Origin: Corallium rubrum
Taxonomy: Eukaryota; Cnidaria; Anthozoa; Scleralcyonacea; Coralliidae
NCBI GenBank assembly: GCA_964035015.1
Contig: OZ036015.1
Coordinates: 4,308,826 to 4,372,825 of the forward strand
Length of the DNA stretch: 64,000 nucleotides
Direction of reading: 5' to 3'
The position numbers were made by a program, and so were the translations under genes. The stretch's first letter is position 1, and each line of letters begins with the position of its first letter. Below the pieces are notes generated by a model, which ran no database searches, had not been told where the DNA came from, and saw nothing but the letters and a program-made list of their open reading frames with translations. This document shows positions 50,584 through 63,077 of this stretch, one piece after another.

Positions 50584-53500
50584 GTGTCACTAGGGGGAAT
50601 TCCCTCTAGTTCTGTCCAAGGCACTCCTGGAGATGGAGTCTCAGTTGCATGTCACAATGAGCATGATAATGATGATGATGAAGACCACGAGTTTCAGTCA
50701 GAAGAATCTTCTGTTCCTGACATGCCTCAGTTTGGAAGGCAGTCCCTGGTTAAGAAACGTGTAAGGCAATATAGGCAAAGGAAACAGACTGAGATGGAGG
50801 CATGGGCTGATATCAGAGAAAAAATGTTAGAAAAGTATGTAAGGACTGAGGCTCTACCAAGTGACACTATATGCTGCATTAATCACTGCTCAAGGAAAGC
50901 TGAATGTAGGTGTAAAGAGTGCGGTATTGTGAACTTGATGTGCGCAGAGTGCTGCTCAGAAATACATGAAACATCTCTGCATGTACCAGAAATATGGAAG
51001 GTAATTTTGAATCCAAATTGCACAGACACACTCCCTCACTTCTTACTCGACTCACAAGCTTATACTCACAATTACTCACTCACCCATACTAGCTCACTCA
51101 CTCACTCACTCACTCACTCACTCACTCACTCACTCACTCACTCACTCACTCACTCACTCACTCACTCACTCACTCACTCACTCACTCACTCACTCACTCA
51201 CTCACTCACTCACTCACTCACTCACTCATTCATTCACTCATTCACTCTTAGGTTGGACTTAATTGTATGTTCATTACTCAATTTTTATTATTTTATATAT
51301 TTTTTAAACTTGACCAAGGAAAGTGGATTTGAGTTATTCACTTTTGAGAGAGGTGTATGGAGAAAGAAAAATGATGAAGAATTACATGGTTATGTAGAAC
51401 ATATTTTTGCTGTTAATTCATCTGGTAAGAATTTGCTATACAATATCTGCACTAAAAATATTTAATATTGATCCAGTGATGTGTTAAATTTATTTAATAC
51501 TGCTTTAACTGTTTTCAGTTTTATTAGTTTCACTCTCACTGTTATATTTTTAGAATTAAACTAATTATTCTGATACATTATGTTATAAATATGTATAATA
51601 TTATATATATTGCTTAATTTTATATAAATGCAGTGAAATAAAAATATTGTGCTGCGTAGGTAGTGTTGAAACAATCGAAATATAGTGAGGTTAGATACAT
51701 GTATACTGTCAATTAACAGAGAATGTTATTGTAGGAGTCTAATGTTTCGAGTGAAGGCCCTCTCTGACGAAGGCCTTCACTCAAAACGTTGGAGTGTTAG
51801 ACTCCTACATTCTCTGTTTTGGCAGTAATATTTAACCTTACTATACTTCAATTGTTAATTTTATATAGATGTGTACTAGTGACTGTATTGTATTGTATTG
51901 TATTGTATTGTATTGTATTGTATTGTATTGTATTGTATTGTATTGTATTGTCAGTACTGTACAGTCTAGCTGTAGTGTAGCATGGTGTGGTGTGCATGGT
52001 TTAGTATGGTGTCACAGTGTGGTGTGGTGTGGTGTAAGTGTAATGTATTTTATTGTGTCCAGAGCTAGTATATGTTTATTGTAACTAAGTTTCTATGGTC
52101 ATCTGAATGTTTGATTCACTTGACATGTATGTATTAATTACCTGAGACATACGTGTATGGGGACATTTTTCTGGTATTATAGCCAGAATAAAATTATTAG
52201 TTGGCCCTTAATGGGTTATTAATCCAAATACACATCTTGAAATATTTAGTGAAGTAGGAAAATAAGGAAAACCAGTTATATATGGTGCCATGCATATATA
52301 ACTGGTTTTTCCTTATTTTTCTAAAGGGTGCATGTCACTTCTATCACAGACTTCAAGATCTATCAGCTCTCAGGCATTTTGGTGAACTGAAACTTTGCAC
52401 CACTGAGAAAATAAAGAATATTTTTCTATGTTCTGGTTTCTCCAACCAGACCCTTTCCAGTTGATCAAATCCACCCCTCACTGCCACTGTAGGGTGTGTA
52501 CAGTTAATTGCATTTTTTAATTTTATTCATGATACTAATAATTAACATCCTTCTACTTGCATGACTATGCAATTTGAGCAGCTTCCCGAAATTCACCAAC
52601 ATAATTTTGTTTTTATTAATTTAAAGGTTTTCAGACAAAAATACCTGTCATGTTCTTCCACAATGAAGAACCCAGTCTAACTTTGATAGATTATGGAATG
52701 TGGCCTGCAACTCCCAAAGAACCTAAAGTGGCGTTTGACATATGCTTGATGGAGCTAGCTGAAGTTCTTTTTTTGGAGTGTCGTTTGTCAACTGTTTTGT
52801 TTTGTTTTGTTTTTTTGTTTTGTTTTGTTTTGTTTTGTTTTGTTTTGTTTTGTTTTGTTTTGTTTTGTTTTGTTTTGTTTTGTTTTGTTTTGTTTTGTTT
52901 TGTTTTGTTTTGTTTTGTTTTGTTTTGTTTTGTTTTGTTTTGTTTTGTTTTGTTTTGTTTTGTTTTGTTTTGTTTTATTTTGTTTTTTGTTTTGTTTTGT
53001 TTTGTTTTGTTTTGTTTTGTTTTGTTTTGTTTTGTTTTGTTTTGTTTTGTTTTGTTTTGTTTTGTTTTGTTTTGTGTTTTGTGTTTTGTGTTTTGTGTTT
53101 TGTGTTTTGTGTTTTGTGTTTTGTGTTTTGTGTTTTGTGTTTTGTGTTTTGTGTTTTGTGTTTTGTGTTTTGTGTTTTGTGTTTTGTTTTGTTTTGTTTT
53201 GTTTTGTTTTGTTTTGTTTTGTTTTGTTTTGTTTTGTTTTGTTTTGTTTTGTTTTGTTTTGTTTTGTTTTGTTTTGTTTTGATTTTTTAAGGTTTTTATA
53301 ACCCTTTGTTCTGGTAGATTATGTTTTAGTGGTAATTTTCTTGTCTAAACAGAAAACGTTTTGGAGATCGAAGTCGAGGCCTGGGCAGATGCAGAGAAAG
53401 CCGAGTTCCTCAACGTTGTTAGAGTGTCTCGTAAGTTGTTGACATTGATGTTCAGATTTTTTAAGTTGGGTAGAAAATGTGTATAAACACATCTTATAAT

Positions 53501-55785
53501 TATTAATTTACCGGGTCCCATACTGTACAAGTGCTAATAATATATATGAAAATATTTCTCAATTCTGATTGGCTGAGAGGAGTGCAATTTTAGTGTAATT
53601 CAGTGCAGAAAAATGAAATACAGTGCAACTTTTGTATATTTTTTTAATTTGCACAAAAATCATTTTTTACTAGAAAAAAAGCTCTTCCTGTTAATTTTTT
53701 TTCTTCATGTATGTCGGTTATTTGAACAAACTTTATGATGAATTTTTTCATGTATATTATTAATAAGTAATAGCATGGTTTCAAGGGCAATTTGAAAAAA
53801 CACGGACTCGTGAGTTTTTCAAAGACGTCAAATAGCACTTGTCCTTCGGACTCGTGCAATTTTGAATAGTCTTTGAAAAACTCACTCGTGCATGTTTTTT
53901 TTTCCAAATTGCACTCGAAACCATGCTATTACTTATACTTATCAAAATATTATTTTCCCTTTGCGTCAAATATTTTCTTATAACTGTTTCTTACGACAGG
54001 AAACAACAAAAACTCTACCCTTCAGTACGCCGAGAAGCTACAAGAGTATTACTCCATTAGGTATGTTATTTCTATATACCCATGTAATATGGCCTAATTT
54101 AATTGATCACTCACCTTTTTATTTATAGCTTGCAGTATTCGAAGTGTGTTCATAACCCAAGTGCATCGCAAAAGTTGTTGGTTACAATGAATAGGTAATT
54201 CATTGGGAAACAGCACTTTCTGATAAAACTCGCATAACAGTTTCCAATAACTTTTTTACGATTTAAGGCTTGATACTTTGTTAAAAAAGTTAGAGAATGG
54301 TACTGCTAGGTGGTCAGCTGATAGCCCAGTATTTCTTGAAGCTAAGAAATCCCTCGAGAAAGGTCGACGAACGGAGCAGTTGGAAAAGGTACACCGTCAT
54401 GTTACGGAAAGGTGGTTTCTCCTTCAACTTATGAAAAAGTATGCAGGTAAAGTGGCAAAATTTTAGCTGAAAATCTAGATTTAACGATTGGTCGTGTAAC
54501 ATCGAACGGTTTCCTATTTTTAGGTACAGGTTCGACTCCTGTGCGATGTTATTTGGCCGGATTTAATATCATCATGCATGATGTAGCTTACATAAACTGA
54601 ATCGTGATTGGCTATAAAACAACGTTAACAAAGGTCGATGCTGTTCAGATAATTCAATGAGCGCAATGAAAACGACAACTTTTATAAAAAATGTAAATTG
54701 ACTGATGACGTACTGCTGTCCCACGTTGAAGAGTTAGATACTAATCACCTTTCGAATGGGCCTTCGCTTGAAACGTTTGAACTCTTTTTCGTATTTCTGC
54801 AGTTGCCTTACTTCTTTATATTTGGGTTTGCTTTTCAATTCTAACTGCGCGGCACACAACATTTTATTATCTTCAAAAATGTTCAATTATTCTTATTAAA
54901 TAGTTTTGCCTGTTTTCTGTTGGTGATTTCCTAAGTGAAACAGCTATTTACAACTCAAATTTCTAAATGTTAATGATACCGTTTAAGAAGTAATATTTCT
55001 GTTAACATTTCTGATTCTTCTAAGTAAACTACATCTTGATCGTCCTTTGAAATTTCTTGTCAAAACAGTATCGTTTACGGTACATCGTTACTGGGCATAG
55101 GATCGTTGTCTTGTTACGTTATCTGCATTTGATAAAGGTACGCATGAATATATGATCCATTTGATTACGTACAAATTTACCTTTATGTTTTTCAGATGGT
55201 CAAAGCATAGCCAAGAAACTCTGTGGGCAGATTAACAAACAGACAAAGGCTATAAAGAACGGCGTGAAGCTTTACAATACCAATGCTGGACAGTGGTCAC
55301 AAATTACTGACAATGAATATCCTGACAGTATAACATTTGAAGAATGTGTCTCGTCTGATTCATCCCTATGGCAGGGTCAGAAAAATGTAGATTCCAACGA
55401 TGCACCTACTTTTATGAAGCGACATCTCATTGACTTGTTCCATCTGCGCAAAAGATGCGAGGAAGAAGTTGTTATGCTCCAAGAGGAAATGAATAACTGC
55501 CTAAATTTCTTTTCTCGTATCCTTCATGAGCAAAAAAGTTGGTTTGACTCATTAATATTCAACGATATTGATGAAGATAAGCGTGGTCTTAAGGCTATTC
55601 TGTCAAAGAGAATTCGAGGACTGACTTACTTCATTGAAAAACTCGGACAACAGTTCAAACAGAATGAAGTTAGTCAAGAAATTCATCAGTTTGACGAAGG
55701 AGATGATGAGTTGACAGAGGAAGTTATTGACGAATGTTACAGCGTTCTTAATATGGATAGCTTGGACGGCGACGATGATGGTGAC

Positions 55786-55838
<53 letters not shown>

Positions 55839-55881
55839 CGATGATGATAACCATGACGTTAATGAAGTTAATGATGATTGA
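50584..55881 (+). CDS. KDZ-transposase-derived protein lacking the catalytic core, eight exons
   Basis: Exons 50584-51000, 51319-51424, 52627-52782, 53353-53430, 54000-54060, 54129-54194, 54268-54446 and 55196-55881 (TGA) join in frame at GT/AG sites into about 582 residues. Residues 97-133 hold a cysteine/histidine cluster (C97, C98, H101, C102, C108, C110, C113, C120, C123, C124, H128, H133) of the kind associated with KDZ transposases. LTLIDYGMWPATPKEPKVAF and ELAEVLFLECQ (192-227) match the family's WPATPxxPxVAF...LECQ segment. The C-terminal half (ADGQSIAKKLCGQINKQTKA, DLFHLRKRCEEEVVMLQEEM) matches the family's coiled C-terminus. The RNase H-like catalytic region that should follow LECQ is absent; 25- to 60-codon exons bridge it. 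The tail is an Asp run encoded by (GAT)n. The 5' end is uncertain: the first in-frame ATG is codon 47, and a TAG acceptor-like site precedes 50,569. Confidence 0.7.
51085..51240. repeat. CTCA tetranucleotide repeat in intron 1 of the KDZ-derived gene
   Basis: A pure (CTCA)n run with ATTC variants at its end. It keeps the exon 1 frame open as Ser-Leu-Thr-His repeats, but the exon ends at the GTAATT donor at 51,001. Confidence 0.95.
51668..51857. mobile_element. MITE-like inverted repeat (190 bp) in intron 2
   Basis: Arms share TGTAGGAGTCTAATGTTTCG-like and GAGTGAAGGCC segments and meet at a CTCTCTGACGAA centre. Single-arm relatives are at 32,998-33,080 and about 54,715-54,835. Confidence 0.75.
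51884..51950. repeat. TATTG pentanucleotide repeat in intron 2
   Basis: A pure (GTATT)n run of about 13 units, directly beside the MITE. Confidence 0.95.
52258..52320. other. Perfect hairpin in intron 2 of the KDZ-derived gene
   Basis: Arms of about 25 bp (AAAATAAGGAAAACCAGTTA) with a 10-bp loop. Could be a very short MITE. Confidence 0.7.
52795..53282. repeat. TTTTG pentanucleotide array filling intron 3 of the KDZ-derived gene
   Basis: About 95 units of TTTTG, with a (TTTTGTG)n sub-block at 53,073-53,184. It begins 12 bp after the proposed donor of exon 3 and ends about 70 bp before exon 4. Phe/Val/Leu/Cys open frames are artefacts. Confidence 0.95.
53763..53936. mobile_element. Hairpin MITE in intron 4 of the KDZ-derived gene
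   Basis: Arms carry ATAAGTAATAGCATGGTTTC with GGCAATTTGAAAAAAC, and GAGTTTTTCAAAGAC inside. Length about 174 bp; no coding capacity. Confidence 0.8.
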
Positions 55882-56162
55882 GAGGAATAAGAGTAGGGAG
55901 AGTAGGGAGAAGTATGATGGTGACTCCACTGCGATCGACATAAAAACTATACTAAACTAACTTTATTTATAGTTTATAGTGGATAACTTTATTCTCCCTA
56001 AAGCCCAGTAAGGGCCATCCCTCGTCGGTCCAGTGTTACTACAGGAGGAAACCAGAGTGCCTGGAGGAAACCTGTGGTGTTTGGTAGAGTCAAACTGGAA
56101 GCACTCTTCTCACATGCGGCCAAGGTGAAATTTTAATCGGATATATATATATATATATATTT

Positions 56163-56350
56163 AACAAATAGATTCCATTTTGCCGTTGTCTGTTCAGTTA
56201 TAGATGCACAGATGACGTCACAACGTGGTAAAAACAAAAAAGTGGCCCACGAGACGCAGTCGAGTGGGTCACTGATGTTCTTACCACGTTGTGACGTCCT
56301 CTGTGCATCTATAACTGAACAGACAACAAAAAAATGGAATCTATTTGTTT
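56163..56350. mobile_element. Foldback element (~188 bp)
   Basis: Arms of about 75 bp share ACAAATAGATTCCATTTT, GTTCAGTTATAGATGCACAG and GACGTCACAACGTGGTAA around a GAGACGCAGTCGAGTGGG centre. It follows the degraded SINE-like GGAGGAAACCTGTGGTGTT segment at 56,045-56,120. Confidence 0.8.
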
Positions 56351-56584
56351 TATACAATAAAAAATAGAAAAATTATGTTTCAACGGACTTCAACGGAAAT
56401 CACTTCATCCGACGTGATCCATGATCTATACAAATCAAGCAACGTCATTGGCTCATGATGTTGCAGTGAGATCCGTGATTGGTTTACAGAAATCAGACCA
56501 CGTCGGTGACATAATCTGTGCATCTGTCCTTTTATAGATCATGGCTATCGACCAATAAAGACGCACGTACTATTCAAATTATTG

Positions 56585-56639
<55 letters not shown>

Positions 56640-57130
56640 ACTGCAGAGTATTAAGTAGAAATATCATCACGGGTCGCAGAGGTGAAAACCATGTGCCTTA
56701 ACCACTATGCCACCAACACTCCACACATGGGAAAGTTGACAAAAATATTCTCTCTTATATAATTTGTGTTTAGTAAGACGAATTAAACAGGATTTAGATA
56801 AAGTCGAATTTATTGTAAATGTTATCTTAACTTACCGTAACAAAAAGAATGTTACCGATTTACCTCAAAATAGTTTTCTTTTGTACGTTTTTAAATTGAA
56901 CAATTAGCTGACTGTTTGTTTTTTTAAATTTTTGTCAAATGCTTACAATCAAGCAGACTAATATTAAGTAATTATTAGCTATGTTTTTTCTTTATGTATT
57001 TAATATTTATTAGCGGATGAATTCGAACCAGGATTTCCGTAAATTTTGTAATGTGATTTTCGAAAAAAAACAAACAAATATGCAGAAGATATACAATGTG
57101 GGAGAACAATTAAATAATACATTATTGTTA
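56351..57130. other. Non-coding stretch with TA repeat
   Basis: (TA)n at 56,589-56,636 and otherwise AT-rich unique sequence. At 56,670-56,720 a tRNA-like box B trace may be present, but no cloverleaf could be drawn. Confidence 0.35.
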
Positions 57131-57404
57131 AGTAAAGGTTAATCAATGGTCACGAGTGTGGCCCCTCGTGGTCGTTAAGCTATAGATCGTTTTCACTCAC
57201 GTGATCGGTGGCCCCATTGGGATGGTGAAACAATACGAAATATTTGAATAAGAAAGAGCTAATTCCCATACCGTACACCAATATGGCCGCCATTTCATTG
57301 TTTTGGTACACCAATATGGCCGCCGTGACGTCAGATGAAAACGATCTATACACTCGGGATGTTAAATCCTTTATCACACGAGTGACCATTGATTAACCCT
57401 TACT
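57131..57404. mobile_element. Tc1/mariner-type MITE (274 bp, TA duplication)
   Basis: TA at 57,129-57,130 and 57,405-57,406. The TIRs read AGTAAAGGTTAATCAATGG and, at the other end, CCATTGATTAACCCTTACT. A second inner pair is TATAGATCGTTTTCA/TGAAAACGATCTATA, and there are two direct ACACCAATATGGCCGCC copies in the middle. Confidence 0.85.
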
Positions 57405-57488
57405 TATGCAATGACACACCACAACGGATGTATAGAGTTCTTTTACTTTTTTGCCGAGAAAGGAACTGTGAGAGATAAAAAGTCAAAA

Positions 57489-59690
57489 TACTGATTTTGG
57501 CTGAAATTTTGACACGCAACTATTTTCAACGAACTTGAGCTATGGTTAAAAAATCAGCACAAATATGAAGTCCGTCTTTGCAATTGTGTACCAAACTACC
57601 CCCTGCGCCGTGCACGTGCTGTCTATATATAACGCAGTCATACTGGCTTTATGCAGAATATACCCCATTTTTACATAACATAGAAAGACTCAACCAAATT
57701 GGCTGAAATTTTGACACGCAACTATTTTCAACGAACTTAAGCTATGTTTAAAAAATCAGCACAAAATATGAAGTCCGTCTTTGTGTACCAAACTAGCCCG
57801 TGCGCCGTGCTGTCTATATACAACAGTCATACCGGCTTTATGCAGAATATACCCCATTTTTACATAACATAGAAAGACTCAACTAAATTGGCTGAAACTT
57901 TGACACGCAACTATTTTCAACGAACTTAAGCTATGGTTAAAAAATCAGCACAAAATATGAAGTCCGTCTTTGTGTACCAAACTACCCCCTGCGCCGTGCC
58001 CGTGCTGTCTATATACAACAGTAACTGGCTTTATGCAGAATATACCCCATTTTTACATAACATAGAAAGACTCAACCAAATTGGCTGAAATTTTGACACG
58101 CAACTATTTTCAACGAACTTAAGCTATGGTTAAAAAATCAGCACAAAATATGAAGCCCGTCTTTGTGTACCAAACTAGCCCATGCTCCGTGCTGTCTATA
58201 TACAACAGTAACTGGCTTTATGCAGAATATACCCCATTTTTACATAACATAGAAAGACTCAACCAAATTGACTGAAATTTTGACACGCAACTATTTTCAA
58301 CGAACTTAAGCTATGGTTAAAAAATCAGCACAAAACATGAAGTCCGTCTTTGTGTACCAAACTAGCCCGTGCACCGTTGTGTCTATATACAACAGTCATA
58401 CTGGCTTTATGCAGAATATACCCCATTTTTACATAACATAGAAAGACTCAACCAAATTGGCCGAAATTTTGACACGCAACTATTTTCAACGAACTTAAGC
58501 TATGGTTAAAAAATCAGCACAAAATATGAAGTCCGTCTTTGTGTACCAAACTAGCCCGTGCGCCGTGCTGTCTATATACAACAGTCATACTGGCTTTATG
58601 CAGAATATACCCCATTTTTACATAACATAGAAAGACTCAACTAAATTGGCTGAAACTTTGACACGCAACTATTTTCAACGAACTTAAGCTATGGTTAAAA
58701 AATCAGCATAAAATATGAAGTCCGTCTTTGTGTACCAAACTACCCCCTGCGCCGTGCCCGTGCTGTCTATATACAACAGTAACTGGCTTTATGCAGAATA
58801 TACCCCATTTTTACATAACATAGAAAGACTCAACCAAATTGGCTGAAATTTTGACACGCAACTATTTTCAACGAACTTAAGCTATGGGTAAAAAATCAGC
58901 ACAAAACATGAAGTCCGTCTTTGTGTACCAAACTAGCCCGTGCACCGTTGTGTCTATATACAACAGTCATACTGGCTTTATGCAGAATATACCCCATTTT
59001 TACATAACATAGAAAGACTCAACCAAATTGGCCGAAATTTTGACACGCAACTATTTTCAACGAACTTAAGCTATGGGTAAAAAATCAGCACAAAACACGA
59101 AGTCCGTCTTTGTGTACCAAACTAGCCCGTGCACCGTTGTGTCTATATACAACAGTCATATACTGGCTTTATGCAGAATATACCCCATTTTTACATAACA
59201 TAGAAATACTCAACCAAATTGGCCGAAATTTTGACACGCAACTATTTTCAACGAACTTAAGCTATGGTTAAAAAATCAGCACAAAATATGAAGTCCGTCT
59301 TTGTGTACCAAACTAGCCCGTGCGCCGTGCTGTCTATATACAACAGTCATACTGGCTTTATGCAGAATATACCCCATTTTTACATAACATAGAAAGACTC
59401 AACCAAATTGGCTGAAATTTTGACACGCAACTATTTTCAACGAACTTAAGCTATGGTTAAAAAATCAGCACAAAATATGAAGTCCGTCTTTGTGTACCAA
59501 ACTAGCCCGTGCTCCGTGCTGTCTATATACAACAGTCATACTGGCTTTATGCAGAATATACCCCATTTTTACATAACATAGAAAGACTCAACCAAATTGG
59601 CTGAAATTTTGGCACGCAACTATTTTCAACGAAATAAAAAGCTGTGGTTGAAAAATCATCCCAAAATACGAAGTCAGTCTTGTATAAAAT
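57489..59690. repeat. ~190-bp satellite, 12 units
   Basis: Units start near CTGAAATTTTGACACGCAAC at 57,501, 57,713, 57,892, 58,085, 58,272, 58,461, 58,650, 58,843, 59,032, 59,223, 59,412 and 59,601. Spacing is 179-212 bp, mostly 187-193. Variation concentrates in the GCCCGTGCGCCGTGC segment. The last unit is diverged (GAAATAAAAAGCTGTGG). Confidence 0.95.
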
Positions 59691-61455
59691 TATAATGTAA
59701 ACCGGCGAAACTTAAAACTAATAAACTTTGCATAAAATGTAATCGGACACGTGATCAATCTAAACCCCTTTCATGTTGTTTCTAACTTCATGTCTGTATA
59801 TGTTACTTTGTGAATGTTTCTTTAGCTTGAATATATTTGGGACCACCGTAATTGGCCAAAAGCTGTTGTGGTTACCCTGCCACCATCTTATATTATGTTT
59901 TATTGTGTAACTTTGTTCAGTTCATGTTTGTGATTGTTAAATTGTGGCAAAGCTTATAAAATAGAAAACAAAGGTAAACTCTAGCAAAATTAGTTAAAAT
60001 GTCGTACTTTCGCTGAATTAAATTATCGGCCATCACAATAACAATATTTTGTGCTTTGTTGTTATTTATAAAGTTACGGTGACCAGTTCCAATGTTCGAA
60101 GCTATAATTTTCTATGAAAACAGTATGTGATAATTCACTCTGGGAACCAGAGGTAGAGGGGATCTCTCTCTATTCTCTTTTCTCGATTCCGAGATAGCCC
60201 TTTGCTGACAATGGCGGTTTTTTTCCAGGTTCATGTCAGACATAACTTTTCAAAATTGAATGTGGGTGTTGATCACCTATTTTTGAATCACATTACATTA
60301 ATATACTTCGTGCATATCCTTACATGAGCGTCATACCAAAAAAATACTACATAATATCTCCAGAGGAAAAAAATTGACGGTAAGGGAAAAGATGACGGCC
60401 TGTACATTTAACCACACTCCTTTGCGTATTGAAAACACTTTACCTTGAAAAATACTAAGACAAAGCGCTGAGACAAATTGCCGAGAGGAATGTGGTCACC
60501 TTTAATCTTCATATTATTATGTTAACTACCTATAATTCTTAATAAAACTGATTTAGGTTAGCAAAGGATTGTGGTGAAATGTGTCGCCGCCATCTTTTTC
60601 GTTACGATCGTTTTTGGTTTATTTTACTTGTAGAGAATTATTCTGCGCGTCGGGTATGAACTTTGTTCTTTTTAAACGTTATAGACAGAATAATATAAGT
60701 CCACACGTATATATTTTCATTTGAAAGTGTAAGGAATATTTTTCATCCACACAAAATAGTTGTACCATCGTATTTAAACTTAATTTCTTCCGTCCAAATG
60801 TAAACGCTAAAACTACTGGAATGCCGAGGTTCGAGGTAATTATAACTATTTAGTTCAATTGTGATACAGAATATATCTGTCGTTATATTTAATAAAAAAA
60901 TAGTATTCTAGACGTGGTTTTAAAGCAATATAACAGGTCATTTAATATACAAGGTCACTAACCTATATATTAACCGTGGCACATAAAAGGGAATCGACGC
61001 ATGATTGAACTAATAATAGTTACACATCATTAATAATTCATAAGGAAAATTCAAAAGAAATAAATGTACAATCAATTTTTGTAAATACACTGTACGTAGC
61101 TCAAATTCAGCTTTCTCTGTCTTAAAATGATCTTATCTAACCTTTCCAACGACTCCTAAACAAAGTGTTCATCATTTACACCTACAATTTGATAAGTAAG
61201 TTCGGCAAGCCGTTGTATATGCCCATAAAGATCGCACGCGAATATTTTAACTACTATTTATTAGTATGAGCGGCCGATCTGTATGGGCATTTATCGGACT
61301 TATCAGATTCATAGTCTATATGATGAATACTTTGCTTGGAAGTTGATAAAACGGTAAAAACAAATAATTTAATTCAGGAAATGGCACAAAAAGCTCAATT
61401 TGAGGCACTAAAGTCCATTAACTTTATTAGTATATAATAATTACGCAATATAAAG
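59691..61455. other. Unassigned non-coding stretch
   Basis: A LINE-tail-like segment (GGGACCACCGTAATTGG, similar to the one at 15,160) lies at 59,840-59,990. An imperfect inverted repeat around TATATGCCCATAAAGATCG / GATCTGTATGGGCAT lies at 61,185-61,312. No gene recognised. Confidence 0.45.
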
Positions 61456-61697
61456 TTATTTAGGAAGCTGAGAAAGCTTGGATATTGGCCAAGCATAAAA
61501 TCCTCCTTTTTGTACAGGTTCGTCTTCATCAAACGGACCTGAAATTGGTGGTTTCATGCTGCAGTTGTCTTCCAGAGTATCGATTTCAACAACCAGGGAA
61601 CCTGTCGACATTTGACGTCCATGCAAAGTGTTAGAAGCTCTAAGTTTCCTTGATCCTCTAATGGTGTTGGTGTTATCCCATAGTCCAAAACGAGTAC
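61456..61697 (-). CDS. Candidate 3'-terminal exon of an unrecognised gene
   Basis: From an AG acceptor with a pyrimidine tract (on the minus strand) at 61,698 the frame runs 79 residues (TRFGLWDNTNTIRGSRKLRA, SLVVEIDTLEDNC, GPFDEDEPVQKGGFYAWP) to TAA. It has no low-complexity bias and looks coding. The phase requires one base from the upstream exon. A donor inside exon 63,379-63,078 (after ...WECR-A) would fit the phase but is weak. No family recognised. Confidence 0.5.
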
Positions 61698-61976
61698 CTA
61701 AAAAAGTAAAAAAAAAATATGGCAAGACTTCAGGTTAGAGCATACACTTATCCGTTGCAACACACGGGCTGAATGATTAGGGTTGGTGTTTATGTTTAAG
61801 TTGAACTCAACAAGGAAGGCTTATATTTGTTGTGTTTATGCTACATTACCGAACTTCGCTCAACTGCTTACTTCTCACGACACGCGAGTCTGACCACAAT
61901 CGTGGTCTGACCGAGTTCACAAATTCGTTGCAATTAATCGGGCGAATTAAATTAACTCAATGTCAACTATCGAATA

Positions 61977-62158
61977 GACCTTATTCGTAAATGTCGCTTA
62001 ATAAATATTCTTTTATGTACATGTAAATTGGCCCTCATAAACTTGTTTTCATGCAAGAAATTCAAAAGAAGATTTACTCTAAAATGAGGTCACGAGGGTC
62101 AATTTATATACACATAAAAGAATATTTATTTGGCGGCCATAAATGTATGAATGAGGTC
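61977..62158. mobile_element. Tc1/mariner-type MITE (182 bp, TA duplication)
   Basis: TA at 61,975-61,976 and 62,159-62,160. The arms read GACCTTATTCGTAAATGTCG and inverted GACCTCATTCATACATTTATG at the other end, with shared AATAAATATTCTTTTATGT and AAATTGGCCCTCAT. Confidence 0.85.
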
Positions 62159-62279
62159 TATGGCGTTACATAATGGTCCCATTTAATTGATTTACACTAA
62201 TTCGACTAACTCAAACGTGCAACGTATATAAATACAACGTCAGCATTGTACAAGTCATGTGGCAAACGCCGATCCAGCT

Positions 62280-62305
62280 GTTTCGCCCTTATTGGGGCTC
62301 GTCAG
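62280..62305 (-). ncRNA. Hammerhead-ribozyme-like core
   Basis: On the minus strand: CTGACGA, then GCCC-CAATAA-GGGC as stem II, then GAAAC followed by AGCTGG. Core C3-A9 (N7 = C) and G12-A14 are intact and the 10.1/11.1 pair is G-C. Stem III would be the near-palindrome ACAGCTGG. The expected uridine at 16.1 is G here, so cleavage may be lost. No adjoining retroelement ORF was found. Confidence 0.45.
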
Positions 62306-62447
62306 CGCGGTGTATCCGAATGACCAAGCATGTCAAAAAGGTACAGTTGAGGTCATTAATAATATATGATTAATTACAATTATAATTGAGGTCATTCGGT
62401 AACCGCGGACAGCTATATAAATTATTACATTACGTCATATTAAGATA

Positions 62448-62600
62448 AATAAATAAATAAATAAATTTTAAAAATAATAAATAAATAAACAATTAAAATG
62501 ACGTTTGGCGATGCAAGGTATACATACAGTACATACACACATACATACATACATACATACATACACACATACACACACACATACATACAGTTGTTTAGAA
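62448..62600. repeat. AAAT and CATA microsatellites
   Basis: (AAAT)n at 62,448-62,490 and (CATA)n/(CACA)n at 62,520-62,590. Confidence 0.9.
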
Positions 62601-63077
62601 ATTACAAAAAAGGACGTTTCAGGGTATAATGACGTGTATATCTTGCTTTTCGTTATTAATAGAATCAACAAACCACACCCCTCACAACATAGAAAAATGC
62701 AAAGTATCAAACCTTCCTTCAGTTGCAAAAACAGCTTCTTTTGAGATTGTAAAGCTCCAGATTGGACTGGCAATGTCAGGAGAATCGACGCCTCAGAGCA
62801 ACTGTTTTCAGATGTCACATTGGGATGACTACTACTTGACGTTGGCGTAGTTCCACTAAGAGTAATGCCGGGTAAAGCAGTCAATGAAGAGGTTGGTCGA
62901 GAAGGTGAAGAAACGGATAAAGCTGTTGAGGAGTTTGAAGAAGATGAATATGTGTCAAGTTTGTTTGTTGTGTCAATAGGTGGAGTAAGAAGTGTGTTAG
63001 AACTGCAGCTTGAATGCATTGGAGTGGTGGAAATTGTATCGCTTGAGCTTGGTGGTGGTAACGAGACACGATGTGCA

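Noticed and set aside
51001..51465. Exon 1 read-through giving Ser-Leu-Thr-His repeats in the KDZ-derived gene
   Set aside because: A GT donor at 51,001 and a phase-matched exon at 51,319 explain the coding path without the CTCA repeat.
52650..53301. Phe/Leu/Val/Cys-rich ORFs that look like membrane segments
   Set aside because: Translation of the (TTTTG)n intron; only the first ~45 codons belong to a real exon.
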